64,000 nt of DNA from Przewalskia tangutica (taxonomy: Eukaryota > Streptophyta > Magnoliopsida > Solanales > Solanaceae), in contig CM056738.1 of NCBI GenBank assembly GCA_029844215.1, forward strand, positions 43,412,388 to 43,476,387. Reading direction: 5' to 3'. The position numbers were made by a program, and so were the translations under genes. Below, piece after piece: positions 1-10,897 of the stretch; position 1 is the first letter of the stretch; each line of letters starts with the position of its first letter. Under the pieces are notes generated by a model. That model worked only from the letters and a program-made list of their open reading frames with translations, made no database searches and had not been told where the DNA came from.

Positions 1-329
1 TTCCTTAGGGTTTCGGTTTTGTACTGACGGGAAGTATGATAGTATTTCAGGGCTTTTCGTATAGATATAACCTTAGAATACTACAAGGTATAAGGCTAAG
101 GTATTTGGGCATAATAACAATACTTTTGAGAGTATTTCTCAACCAAGGGGTACCCGAGAACACCCAGGTGGGGGTGCTCTCGGCGAAGGGCCTACTAGGA
201 AGGAGAGGGTGCTCTCGGCCACAAGGCCACATGAAAGGGGAGGGGAGGCTCTTGGGCGAGAGTCACAAGAGGAGGAGAGGGTTCTCAAGACTTAGAGATT
301 TGAGGATGAAGAAGTCTTCAAAGGAGGGT

Positions 330-338
330 ATTTATAGG
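330..338 (-). promoter_or_regulatory. TATA-like box of the gypsy LTR
   Basis: The minus strand reads CCCTATAAATACC here, about 675 bases into the LTR and downstream of the two G-box palindromes at 674-685 and 507-517. The same order, G-box then TATA, is seen in the other gypsy LTRs of the window. Confidence 0.5.
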
Positions 339-673
339 GTAAGCACAGGCCAACCAAGGGCCAAGATCTAGCCAAGTGCTAAGCAAGTGTAGGGCCAAGA
401 TGTGCCCAAGTGCCCCCTAGTCCCTACTCCACAAATCCCTCACAAAATATCTCATCAACTTGACCGCTTCAAACGTCGAGGTGGCGTCGACTCCACTGAC
501 TTGGGGTGACAAGTGTCGCCCTCTCGTTGGTCCAAAACATTTCATCTCTCGGAAAAATCCGCAAAAATAAGAAAAGACATAGCGGAATTTTCCCTCGCAA
601 GTTATGTAAAGCGTTTGTCGAAAAAGCGACTCTGTCGGCGTGCCCAAATGTCATTCGGCGAGCCACCTAGGGG

Positions 674-685
674 TGACACGTGTCA
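674..685. promoter_or_regulatory. G-box palindrome TGACACGTGTCA
   Basis: A perfect 12-base palindrome with the CACGTG core that plant bZIP and bHLH factors bind. A variant (TGACAAGTGTC) lies at 507-517. Equivalent sites occur in the other gypsy LTRs at 9564-9575, 26571-26582, 51443-51453 and 52150-52160. Binding is inferred, not shown. Confidence 0.5.
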
Positions 686-1011
686 CCCTCCTAATGGCCC
701 AAAATAAAACATCTTCCGAAAATATCCACAATGGCCAAAATCTTGAAAACAAAGTGGGCCCACAAAACCGTAAATTTCTCCCGTGGGCCCCACGTGACCA
801 TTTCCGAAAATAAAATTCCATATTTTTCTAATATTCCAGGAAGTCCGAATACCAAATCTGGGAATCCAATTCCCATTAACGAACCTTTTTCCTTCACAAA
901 AACCGGAAACTTTTCCGTGGAAAAATTACCTCTTTCTTCCTTTCCAATCTTTCTGTCGTATTCTCGTACGTACGCCCTCGCATACATACCCAGGAACTAC
1001 GGGGTATAACA

Positions 1012-1229
1012 ACTACTGAAGTAAACACATAGTTAGTTAGTCTTTATAATTATTAGTCATAATCAACAACTCAAATATCGGTTACCAAATAGATAACAAA
1101 GGATAGATAATTGGTACTTGAGCACTAATCCCTGAGGACGATAACTCGGTCTTCAAGACTATATTACTTGAGTCGACAACGTGCACTTGCGTTAAAGTGT
1201 GTGCATCAAATCGCGCATTAATAATCGTG
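1012..1229. other. unassigned spacer between two LTR fragments
   Basis: No coding signal. The stretch around 1115-1200 (ATCCCTGAGGACGATAACTC, then GTGCACTTGCG) recalls the end of Athila/Tat-type LTRs, but from memory only and too short to assign. Confidence 0.25.
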
Positions 1230-2745
1230 TTATTGTTGTTATAGGTTGAAGTACTTTGAGACGTATTCTAGATTGGAGAGTTGGTTAGTCGCCAAAAAGG
1301 TATGTGAACTATCCTTTCTTCTTCTAGCATGATTCTTTGTTTTAAAGTGAGTGTATCCTACTCCTTAGTGATGTAATTCTTGATAGTACTTTGGATTTCT
1401 TAAAATAGAAGTTGCTCTATATACTTTCTTGATAGTACTTTGATTTTATAAAATGGAAGTGGTTCTATCCATTCTTTTGATAGTACTTTGGGGTTTCTAA
1501 AATAAAAGATTGTTATATCTATTATCTTGATAGTACTTTGGGTTGTCTAAATGAAAGTATTTCATTTTAGCTCATTGTAGTATATGAAAGAAGTTACATG
1601 ATTGAAAGGTATAAATTACTTGGTGTTAAAAGTATACTTGACTTGGTTTGAAAAGTATAACTTACTTGAGTTTAAAAATGTAGTAACTTGATTTTAAAAG
1701 TGGAAGTGACTTGATACTATGAGTGTTAATGTTTTGAGGTTTATAAATGAGAAGATGTACGACAGACGTACATAGTACTTCGGGTTCAATTTCCCTATTA
1801 TTGCTAGATGTGATATTGCCTTGAGTTTTCTTAAAATGATAGTTCATTCTATTTGTGCTAATGAGAGTCGGAGATGATTTGAATTGTATAGTTGGATCAT
1901 GTGAGTACGTCCATGATTACGACATAAATATTGTTGTGAAAATTGTATAGTTGGATCATGTGAGTACGTCCATAATTACGACATAAATCTTGTTGTGAAA
2001 ATTGTATAGTTGGATCATGTGAGTACGTCCATGATTACGACATAAATCTTATTGTGAAAATTGTATAGTTGGATCATGTGAGTACGTCCATGATTAGGAC
2101 TTGAACATTATATAAACCCATGGACAAGATCCATGATGCGAGTACAAATACTCTTTGCGGTTGATCTAACTCTTAAAAGGCATAACTTCAAAGGTAAAGT
2201 TGACTCTCATTACTCTCATATTTGCAAGGCACAGTGTACTATTATTTTGAATTATCATACTTGCCTCCTGTTATATTTGGACTGTATGATCTCCTTTCTG
2301 ATTTATTGTTTCACATACTTGGTACATTTTCCGTCTTGACCCGCTTTCTCAGAAGTGCGTTCATCTGCGAGTTTAGGTAATGATTTGGTGATCTGCAAGT
2401 GTAGGATCCTTGCTCAGAGTTTTTGGGATAGCTCCATTGTTCCGGGGCTTATCATTTTGGTATAGATCTTTCATTACAAGACTTTTGTACAGTTATGGGT
2501 ACGGCGGGGCCTTGTCCCGTCATAGTTCTGTAAAACTCTTAAAGGTTTGTATTCATATGTGGGATTGGACTCGTGTACAGTGTAGTTTCTTTTGGATTTT
2601 ATATATATATATAGTAGCCTTATCGGCTTTGCCTTTGCATGTTTGTAAAAAAAATGTTATTTAACTTCTGCGGGTAACTTGGGTCGTAGAGGGTAGAATG
2701 CCCAGGTAGGGCACCAGTCGCGGGCCCGGGGTTCGGGTAATTACA
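1230..2745 (+). mobile_element. Ty3/gypsy LTR, 3' part
   Basis: From about 1235 the sequence follows the second half of the gypsy LTRs at 53270 and 60880 (for example AGGTATGTGAACTATC, then a CTTCTAGCATGATTC segment) and runs to the LTR end near 2741-2745. Here the end reads TTACA where copies B and D read CATGACA. The left boundary is uncertain. The last 100 bases recur at 16106-16207 and the last 770 at 41079-41853, as parts of duplicated units. A 59-bp tandem repeat lies inside. Confidence 0.7.
1884..2119 (+). repeat. 59-bp tandem repeat, about 4 copies
   Basis: The string TTGTATAGTTGGATCATGTG recurs at 1884, 1943, 2002 and 2061, an exact 59-base period, with few differences between units. 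The left breakpoint of copy D (41079) falls inside this array. Confidence 0.9.
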
Positions 2746-3079
2746 GCCTAAGCCAAGTTTAGCCCCCTCTTTGCTCTGTTGTACCGGTTCAATCTCTATA
2801 GCCCTGAGTCCTGTGGATATGGAACACTAATTCCGGATTATCAGGCCCTCGCGGGTTCTTGTTAACCTCGAGCAAATACTTCTTTTCCCTTCTCAAGGGA
2901 AGATACCTTCAAAGAATTTGGAATTCTTTGACACCAAGAGGCGATAATTACTACTGTCATTTGCAGATCCAATGGATATGCAACCTACAGTCTTAGGTCC
3001 AACTTGACCTATTTCGGTGTTCTAGCCTCAGCCAAACACCCGATCCATAAAGGCATCTTTTTATGGGAGCAAAGGTACC

Positions 3080-3540
3080 TCTTTACTTGCAGTGTGAACG
3101 AGACTCTTCACTTGCAGTGTGAACGATACTCTTCACTTGCAATGTGAACGTGACTCTTCGCTTGCAATGTGAACGTGACTCTTCACTTGCAATATGAACG
3201 TGCCACTTCACTTGTAGTATGAACACGACTCTTCACTTGCAGTGTGAATGAGACTCTTCACTTGTAATGTAAACGTGACTCTTCACTTGCAGTGTGAACG
3301 ACTCTTTACTTGTAATGTGAACGTGACTCTTCACTTGCAGTGTGAACAAGACTCTTCACTTGCAGTGTGAACGAGACTCTTCACTTGTAATGTGAATGTG
3401 ACTCTTCACTTGCAGTGCGAACGAGACTATTCACCTGCAATGTCAATGTGAACAAGACTCTTCACTTGCAATGTGAACGTGACTCTTCACTTGCAGTGTA
3501 AATGAGACTATTCACTTGTAAGTATGAACGTGACTCTTCA
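3080..3540 (-). repeat. 25-bp minisatellite in LTR block A
   Basis: About 18 variable units with core ACTTGCA(A/G)TGTGAAC spaced 25 bases apart (for example cores at 3136 and 3161). It lies directly beside a TATA-like patch (CCATAAAAAG on the minus strand, about 3055-3065), in the upstream position for minus-strand transcription. One or two units of the same core lie at the same place beside the second TATA box near 5475-5510. Confidence 0.9.
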
Positions 3541-5467
3541 TTTTTGCTTCGTAATGAGCAAAGTAATTGTCTTCCCCCTCTAGTTTGTACAACTCTGTAA
3601 ATAACCCATATAGGTGTAACTAGGTTCTAGAGGGACGGTTCTTCTTTCGTTATTCCATTGTCGGAATGGAAAGGTGATTTTTGCCTCTTCGACTACCTCA
3701 CTTTTATTCTGAGGGTTTATGTCGACAGACGACAACAATCTAAACTTGATCAAATGTGTCTTGATCTATGATGACATTGACACACGGATTACAAGTGTAT
3801 AATACACTACGTCAGTTCACATAAACAACGGTTTTCCCGTTAATAGGGCACAATCGGAGAATGCTTCCGGTTAATGTAGAATTAGTACTCCATCATTTGG
3901 TTGTGTAATAGAGATTTAATGTTGGTTCAACTCACCAGAGGCCATCTCAAAAGTCACAAGACTCTTGGATCTCAAAAATCGGAACTCTAGGTTTTCTGTC
4001 TACTGATTCTGGGATTCACGGCTGCGGCTCAGTCAGACTGGCGCCGCGACTCTTCCACCATGGCGCTAAGGTGGCAGAAGTTTAGGATGCCCCTCTGGTC
4101 GGGGAGTGTCGCGACCCCTTTCCAAAATCATCTCATTTTTTGATGTTTTTGCACGCCAATACATTGGATCCTTTTATCCATAACCTTGTTGTCAAGATCC
4201 GAAGGTTTTATCCTTGTCTTGCCCAAAGATAGCCTTAACCTCCCGGTTATTCAAGACTTGAATATTCTAGCCCACTTCAGTCACCTGTAGGTTTTGTATG
4301 ACTGAGTGTCTAACTTGGCCCACCTCATTGGTGTCAACTCTATCCTATGAAGGATCTTACGCGAAAGTGTGACAGTTCATCTCTTACCATCCTATCAAAA
4401 AGGATCTTACATGGAAATGGTGCGAGTTTAACTTGTTTTTAATCTTCTTCCCCTTATACCATTAGACCGGATCATATAGAATTTGATTTATCTAATCCAA
4501 TCACTAGGTGGGAAGGGTGTAAAGTTAAAATTCTGATTTAGAAGACTTACGGAATATGATTTGTTTAGGAAACCTTTTCATATTCTATTTCTCGCCTTTA
4601 ATCAGAAACCTTCTAATTTCATAATTGACAAAGAAGAAATGCTTACCTTAACGTAGCATTGTTTCTTCCAACCCATCATATTCCGGATCTTCCGAATATG
4701 TAGCCTAGACACACGTAGTCTGACGCATGAATCTCCTTACGACATCTTTCTCATCGTGTTTTTGAACACACGTTCACGAGATCATCCTTTTGATCACTAT
4801 TACAATATTGTTTTAAATTGTTGGAGTTTTGTACGCACATGTACATCTGGGGAATAGTTAAAGTAACTATTACAAGTGATCTAAAGGCTATACTAAGGAG
4901 ATCATTACAACATCATTACAATAATATTATCTAGTTAGAATCATTATATATCTAGGTTCTTGATTCTCTGTGTCAACCACCATAAAGTCTCGTGACGTGG
5001 GGTCTGTAGGTTCAACAACTTCATGTTTCTTCAGACTGTCGTTGAAAACTTCAACTGCTGCAAGCTTTTGATCCTTAATCCTGAAATAAGGACTCAAACA
5101 ACAAATTGGTTAAGTTTCACCACAAGTTGAGTCAAGGGATAGTCCTTTCTCTTTAAGACAATATTACCCCCGTATATATGTTTTTATGTTAGCAGGGCAT
5201 TCATCTCCCAAGATAAAGTAGTGGCTTATCTTCTTCATAAAACACAATGAAGAAGATCTATCGAAGAACACAAATATGGAATTGCTAAGAAAAGAATTGA
5301 CTCAGAGATGTGTATGAACTTTGTGGTGTAACAAGTTCATAATCTCCTGAGATAATATGTTTGAGAAGTGTGTAAGATCTCCATCTGAAATGAAGTGTAT
5401 GTTGGCATATAAAATCTGAAGTAAAGAGCATGTTAGACACCCATAAAATCTGAACCACAAAGGCATC

Positions 5468-5476
5468 AATTTATAG
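5468..5476 (-). promoter_or_regulatory. TATA box of the copia-type LTR block
   Basis: The minus strand reads GCGCCTATAAATTGATG. The same site is kept at 18926-18933, 32543-32550 and 44583-44591. A single ACTTGCAATGTGAA unit lies just upstream, matching the arrangement at the minisatellite. A 66-residue open frame crosses this box in all copies and is not considered a gene. Confidence 0.55.
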
Positions 5477-6054
5477 GCGCAAAGATGCCTTTTCACTTGC
5501 AATGTGAATGTCTTAATCGAGATTCATTGAGCCAAGTAAATAGTGTGTGAACACACTCAAACCAATAGCTCACTTAATGGAAGGTTCATCCATCCAAACC
5601 CAATAAAAAATTCAAGAGAAGCTCTTAAATTTCCGTCTCCAGATTCACCGCCTGAAATGCGCGGCCCGTTCTGTCAGGCGCGCGCCATTCTTCCAGAGAC
5701 TTCCTGCCCATAAAGTGCCACGGTGCTCCACCGCCGCGGATCAGTCCGTCCGGCGCCGCAGCCCTTTACAACTCTGCAGTCTTTTCCGGCCCGTTCCATC
5801 TTACACTTCACACAATCCTTTCTTCGTTAACCAACGTGGAATATAGGTTATTGTCGACAATAACCGTCCATCATTCTATGTCTCCAACACGTTACTCTTA
5901 TGTGTGCCAATATCTCTTTCACTAAGGAAATTTACGATATTTAGCCCCATATGTGCACGTGTGTGGAAACAAGGTTTTCGACGTGCTGCGCGCCTTATGT
6001 TTGATTCATAAATTATGGGATAAACTTATTCCCCCGTTAGTAAAATGTCCAACA

Positions 6055-6110
6055 AATATTACAATACACGGATGTGTTGTTGAGCGAGAAGGCCCACTGC
6101 TTACTTAACA
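6055..6110 (-). repeat. truncated 3' LTR of copia element A
   Basis: About 56 bases match the start of the 235-base LTR at 13489-13723 (minus-strand TGTTAAGTAAGCAGTGGGCC). The rest of the LTR is missing where the copia-type block begins. A purine-rich tract (minus strand CTGCGGGGGTG) lies immediately outside, at 6111-6121. Confidence 0.8.
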
Positions 6111-6800
6111 CACCCCCGCAGTCATAGCGAGCGGTCTCCATACGCTGAGACTGTCTCTAAATTCTTCAAAAAGGACCGAGGGAAGACTCTTTGTAAAGAT
6201 GTATAAAATTTGATATCTAGAAGGGACATGACAGACGCGTACTTGTCCTGTAGCTACCTTATCTCGAACAAAGTGAATATTCATCTCTATGTGTTTAGTG
6301 CGCTGGTGCTGAACTGAATTACCAAAAAGGTAGATGTCACTTATATTATCACAATACACCAAGGTAGCTTTCTGAATAGGACAATGGAGCTCTAAAAGAA
6401 GATTACGTAACCAACATGACTCAGAGACCACATTGGCTACCCCTCGATACTCGACCTCTGCACTTGAACGTGAAAGCGTGGATTGACGCTTGGCAGACCA
6501 TGAGACCAAGTTATTACCTAAAAATATACAATGAGCGGGCGTGGGCCGTGCGGTGTCAGGACAACCTCCCCAATCAACATTTGTATAGGAGACAAGTATA
6601 GACGTCGACGAAGGATACAAATGCAAGCCATAATCAAGTGTTCCCTGAATGTACCTAAGAATGTGTTTGAACGCATTCATATGTTCAATCCTGGGATCAT
6701 GCATAAACAAATACACCTGTTGTACGGCATATGCAAAATCAGTTCGTGTGAACGTGAGATACTGAAGGGCGCCTGCAAGACTACGGTAGCGGGTCGGATC
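6105..6800 (-). pseudogene. copia RNase H and RT end, copy A
   Basis: This is the C-terminal part of a Ty1/copia polyprotein. Visible are the end of the RT region (SLAGALQYLTFTRTDFAYAV), then RNase H with the expected acidic residues: Asp in TNVDWGG, Glu in SSAEVEYRG and Asp in VYCDN, followed by HQRTKHIEM. The frame ends at a TAA that overlaps the first bases of the 3' LTR, as is normal for these elements. The stretch at 6535-6556, which is DTRRSTSGYCIF in copies B and C, reads DTARPTPAHCIF here because of clustered base changes. The frame is cut from the rest of pol by the solo LTR at 6801-9712, so the gene is dead. Confidence 0.9.
6796..6800. repeat. target-site duplication GGATC, left
   Basis: GGATC directly left of the solo LTR, repeated at 9713-9717. 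Copies B (20276 region), C (33874) and D (45940) have a single GGATC at this point, so they are empty sites. Confidence 0.95.
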
Positions 6801-7409
6801 TGTCACGACACGACCCCGGGCCGCGACTGGTGCCCTACCTGGGCACCCCGTTCAGGTATTCATCAGAGAATAGCAGCGGAACATACACAACGTAAACACA
6901 TGTGTAAAATAATATACAACACAGGATAGCCGACAAGGCCGCCTTCCATAATATAAACGAAGTCAAAAGTACAACTTTACAACTCAGTTCTTATAGCCCA
7001 ACCACAATGTGAATACAGACCTCTAGGAATAACAACTGTGGCGGGACAGGGCCCCGCCATACCCTGAATGTACATAATCTACAACATCGGGGAAAAGGCG
7101 TACCAAAGAAAGACAAGCCTCCGAGAATGGAGCTTCCAACGTCGATAAGTGATCCAGAATGTGGATGCGCCACCTTACCACTTTCTGCGGCGTGAACGCG
7201 GCCCAGGAAGGGGTCGATTACACAATATGTACTAAGTATGTAAAGCGGAAGGCATCTTGTAATTGCAATGTAAGTTTAAAATAAAGTGGAGACATGTATG
7301 ATAACAAAATTACGACACGATTGCCTTACTAACAATGAGAGTAAATCCGGAGAATACGTCTGACATCATAATAGCGATCTGCAATCAAATCATGGGTAGT
7401 GAACCCATA

Positions 7410-7625
7410 AAACCAGGTGGTATAACGTCTTGGGGTTCTTACCTCATTTACACTCTTACCACAGGCGGGTGGTATAACGTCTTGGGGTTTGCCCTCATTT
7501 ATACTCTTACCCTGAAGAAGATAATGCAGTGGTATAACGTCTTGGGGTTTGCCCGCCATTTATACTCTTATCACGGAGAAGGTGGTATAGCGTCTTGGGG
7601 TTTGCCTCACCGATACTCTTACCCT
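7410..7625 (-). repeat. tandem repeat in solo LTR
   Basis: About four units containing GGTATAACGTCTTGGGGTTT followed by a TATACTCTTACC segment. It is the reverse complement of the array at 28490-28705 in the plus-strand solo LTR, which shows that both LTRs belong to one family. Confidence 0.85.
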
Positions 7626-8499
7626 ATCTCACAACCGTCATACAATAATTAAGCAAGTTAGCAATTCCTAACTTCTTATTAGTCTTATTCTTCTACACTC
7701 TCATTTTAGTTTACTTAAGGCACTATCATGTCTTTTATAAGAATCAGAATTTAACCCCAAGTACCACGTCTTACTCTTTAAAACAAATGACTCTTTTTAG
7801 TAGAAAGCTTCCAAGACACTATTAACCATAGTATCAAGTCCAAATTCCATTTCAAGGCAAGTCACAATACCTTTAGAATTAAAGTAGGCTTAAATCAAGT
7901 GACTCCTTTTCTTGTTAAAACCTTAGGCAATTGATACCTTAAAATCAATTCGCCTTTCATTAAATCAAGTCATTTATCTTTCCATAAAGTCAATATAACC
8001 AACTCCCATAAAGTCGTTATATTCACTTTATACCTTAGTCATGTACAATTTCCTATCCAAGGGACTTATATGTTTTTAAAGCGACACAAGTATTACATAC
8101 TTTAAAATTCTTCAAGTCCTTATCTTTAACAAGACTTAAGACATCTTTAATATTCTCAAAGAAGTGAGTTAAATCTCCTAACTCACCCGACTTGGCATTT
8201 AAGTAAAACAAGTGAAGTATGTCAAAGTCTTGTCGTCTACCGTACTATATACGTGAAACTAGTCATGCTCAAAGATAGGAAAAGTTCTACATACCTCGTC
8301 GTCAAAACACTTGTCAAGTACAAAGTCCCGCCCGTAGTATATCAACCTATAATATTCACAAAACGTCCATTAACGTCTTACTTCAATCGTAGAATATAAT
8401 AAGTGTAAAGTCTCCATTTTCTACGGAAAATCGGACAGCACCTCCTTTGTTTTTACTCGCCACCTTTTTCAAGGCGAAAATACAATAACCAAACAGCCC

Positions 8500-8660
8500 C
8501 AATTGGCTCACAATTAAATAGAAAGTAGTCCAATACAATTGAATAACTACACATTTGATTGGCTCACAATTTAATAGAAAGTAGTCCAATACAATTGAAT
8601 AACTACACAGCCCCAATTGGCTCACAATTATATAGAAAGTAGTCCATTACAATGGAATAA
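8500..8660 (-). repeat. 57-bp tandem triplication
   Basis: ATTGGCTCACAATT recurs at 8502, 8558 and 8616, each followed by AGAAAGTAGTCCA. Spacing is 56 and 58 bases. Confidence 0.85.
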
Positions 8661-9712
8661 CCAACCAACACAAACTACATTCCAAATTCGGCCACCTTGA
8701 TTCAACAAATCCAATTCTTGTCCAATTTCCATTTCAATCCAATTTAGTAGCATAACATGATATCAAGTCGCATTTGATTATAATAACCATAATCCTTAAG
8801 TCAATGACATGCGACGGTTCTAACAACGATTAAATTGTAATTCAACTTAGTAATGGATTACCTTACATTTCGGATTTCCAAGGTTATAATCAATCCATAA
8901 TCTTTATAACTTCAATATAACAATTTCATGCTTGCAACATACAAAGCTAACAACAACAAAATGAATAATCTTGTAATACTTTCAAAGAACACGATTATAC
9001 CTCAATGATTCTTAATCCAACTCCAATCCGAAGTCGCTCCTTAGTAGTTTATAGCCCCTCCAAGACTCTTCAAACCGCTTGTTGAGACCCTTAGAACAAT
9101 ACCAACAATTATCCTTCAAAACTCCAAGCAAAACCTAGAAAGACCCTTTAGGTTTTCATTTGCGACTAACCCGAAACCAATCTTTTTCCAAGATTTTTCT
9201 ATTGAGAAATGCTTACACTACACCTAAGAACCTTGGTTTAAAGTGGGGAGTGGAATGAACAAGAAACAAAATTTTTTCTCTTCTTCCTTGTGGCTAACCC
9301 GAGACCCCTCTACTATGAGTTCTTCAATTTGCACAAATTTTTCTAAGTGTAAAACTCTCCCTCAACTAGTAGTAATATATAAAGCACCTAGGAGGGTTAT
9401 GATATAAACACATGGATGGCTTAGATGTAGTCTTACATTAAAAATCAAGACTTATTGACCTCTTGACTAGTCAACTTTCTCATGCTACACATGCTTGCAA
9501 GACTAAGGTCCAATGACCCTCTTGCCCTTGCATTTTTCGACCAAGGCATCATATAAGGGGGGGTGACACGTGTCGCCCTCCCAATCGTTACAATAACACA
9601 ATTTCCGACAAATTCCAAAATTTCCGATAAATTTTACAAGTCTCAAATCTTAACACTTGTGGGTTCTTACTTACGTTCTTAAAAACATGTTCTGAAATTA
9701 CGGGGTGTAACA

Positions 9713-9717
9713 GGATC
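9713..9717. repeat. target-site duplication GGATC, right
   Basis: Second copy of the 5-bp duplication that flanks the solo LTR. Confidence 0.95.
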
Positions 9718-10560
9718 TTCAAAAGGGAGAGTCACCTGCAGCACCCAACTTGGGTTTAGTATCAACTGGAGTATAAGTGGACTTACAGGATGACATCCAA
9801 GTCCACTCAATGATCTCTGCTATATATTTCCTCTGTGATAAGAATAGACCCCCTGTATGACGAGTGACAGCAATCCCCAAAAAATAACTCAATTGCCCCA
9901 AGTCTTTCATGGCAAACTCAGATCTGAGCATTGTCATAATAGACTTTCGCAAAGAATCAGAAGAGGCAGTCAAGATAATATCATCCACATATAACAGTAT
10001 ATAAGCCATGGAAGAATCTCGACGATATATGAATAATGAATTATCAGACCTGCTGTGAGAGAACACAATAGTAAAAACATAGTAAGCAAACCTCTTATAC
10101 CAAGCCCATGGAGACTGCTTAAGCCCATACAAGGACTTCTTCAATAAACATACATGATGAGGATATCTAGTATCTCTAAACCCCAAGGGCTGATGCATAT
10201 ATAATGTCTCCTTGAGATCACCATGTAGGAATACATTCTTCACGTCTAGCTGATGAATGTGCCATGATTTCGATAGAGCCAAGCTGAGCACAGTGCGAAT
10301 GGTAGCTGACTTGACCACCAGGCTAAATGTCTCACCACAATCTACACCAACCTACTGAGTCTTACCATCACCTACAAGTCGAGCCTTATGTCTTGCAAAA
10401 GAACCGTCAGAAATATCCTTATGAGAAAAAATCCACATAGACTGAATAATATTAACACCAGATGGACGGGGTACCAACTTCAACGTCTTATTATCAATAA
10501 GAGCATTATATTCATCGGTCATGGAAATCTTCCAATTTTGGTCATTTAAGGCTAACACAA
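9718..10560 (-). pseudogene. copia reverse transcriptase, copy A
   Basis: Ty1/copia RT, the polymerase that copies element RNA into DNA in cytoplasmic particles. Seen in order on the minus strand: the N-terminal block (NWKISMTDEYNALIDN, then SMWIFSHK), IHQLDVKNVFLHGDL, SLYGLKQSPWAWYKRF, and the catalytic YVDD motif in ILLYVDDIILTAS, then MKDLGQLSYFLGI. A TAG stop follows GDGKTQ at about 10352. The same stop is in copies B and C but is a Tyr codon in D. The downstream RNase H part has been separated by a solo LTR. I call it non-functional. Confidence 0.93.
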
Positions 10561-10897
10561 GATTACGGGGTACGGGTGATTTAAGAACATTAGAATTAAA
10601 ATTAAAATGATTTTTTGGTTTAAAAATACCTCGTTGACTTTGGGTGATAGGACCATGACTTGGGGCAAGATTGAGTGAATTTTGGGAATTTTCTGGAGAT
10701 AGTACGGACTGGCCAGCAGGCAGTGGGCCTATTGGCTCATTTCTAGAAACGGATGTTGGAGGCGCGGCCTGCGTTCGATGCTCTTGGAAGTTAGGTGTCG
10801 CGGCGCCTCCCGAAGGGTCGCGGCGTTTAGGATGATGGTAAATCACTTTGGCTACTGGAGGGTAGGCACCGTGGTGCCTCCCGGAAGGGCCGCAGCG
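10561..10897 (-). pseudogene. copia INT-RT linker, copy A
   Basis: The Pro/Ser/Asn-rich spacer between integrase and RT. It contains repeated GGCGCC/GCGGCG-rich stretches in which copies A-D differ by clustered small changes. For example, 10720-10790 and the matching 46925-47010 are scrambled relative to copy C. No domain was recognised. Confidence 0.6.

Larger units (their letters stand above)
1..1011 (-). mobile_element. Ty3/gypsy LTR, 5' part, cut by window edge
   Basis: Read on the minus strand this begins TGTTATACCCCGTAG at 1011, the same start as the plus-strand gypsy LTRs at 26161, 50990 and 51853 (TGTTA(C/T)ACCCCGTA), followed by the same GTACG-rich stretch. It therefore holds the U3 part of an LTR whose 3' end lies left of the window. 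It contains two GTGACA(C/A)GTGTC palindromes and a TATA-like box. The short open frames across it on both strands have no recognisable domain and I do not treat them as genes. Confidence 0.8.
2746..6054 (-). mobile_element. copia-type LTR block, unit copy A
   Basis: A non-coding block found again at 16208-19541, 31276-33136 (partial) and 41854-45200. On the minus strand it starts TGTTGGAAATTTTAC (A itself has one change), a typical copia LTR start. About 580 bases in it has a TATA box (GCGCCTATAAATTG, near 5475). A related TATA-like promoter patch sits near 3060 next to the 25-bp minisatellite. No protein domain was found in either strand. It abuts the truncated 3' LTR of the copia element at 6055, which suggests insertion into that LTR, but the other half of the LTR is not seen at 2746. 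The family is not recognised. Confidence 0.55.
6801..9712 (-). mobile_element. solo gypsy LTR, 2.9 kb
   Basis: On the minus strand it begins TGTTACACCCCGTAATTTC and ends GTCGTGACA, with a perfect 5-bp target duplication. It carries no internal region, so it is a solo LTR left by LTR-LTR recombination. It has a G-box (9564-9575), a TATA-like box on the minus strand (about 9373-9382), a tandem repeat at 7410-7625 that matches 28490-28705 in the other solo LTR, and a 57-bp triplication at 8500-8660. It interrupts the RT/RNase H region of copia A. Small open frames inside have no recognisable domain. Confidence 0.93.

Noticed and set aside
36..371. Protein-coding gene in a 111-codon open frame
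   Set aside because: It lies antisense within a gypsy LTR, over a TATA-like box, and the peptide has no recognisable domain.
3080..3540. CRISPR-like array
   Set aside because: Units are contiguous 25-bp tandem repeats with no unique spacers, in a plant transposon. It is a minisatellite.
5302..5502. A 66-residue open frame conserved at 5302-5502, 18759-18959, 32377-32577 and 44418-44618
   Set aside because: It runs across the TATA box of the LTR block, has no known domain, and its conservation is explained by the recent duplication of the whole unit.
2746..6054. Endogenous pararetrovirus
   Set aside because: The non-coding, promoter-rich block first suggested this, but there is no reverse transcriptase, movement or coat protein signal in it, and its end is like a copia LTR.
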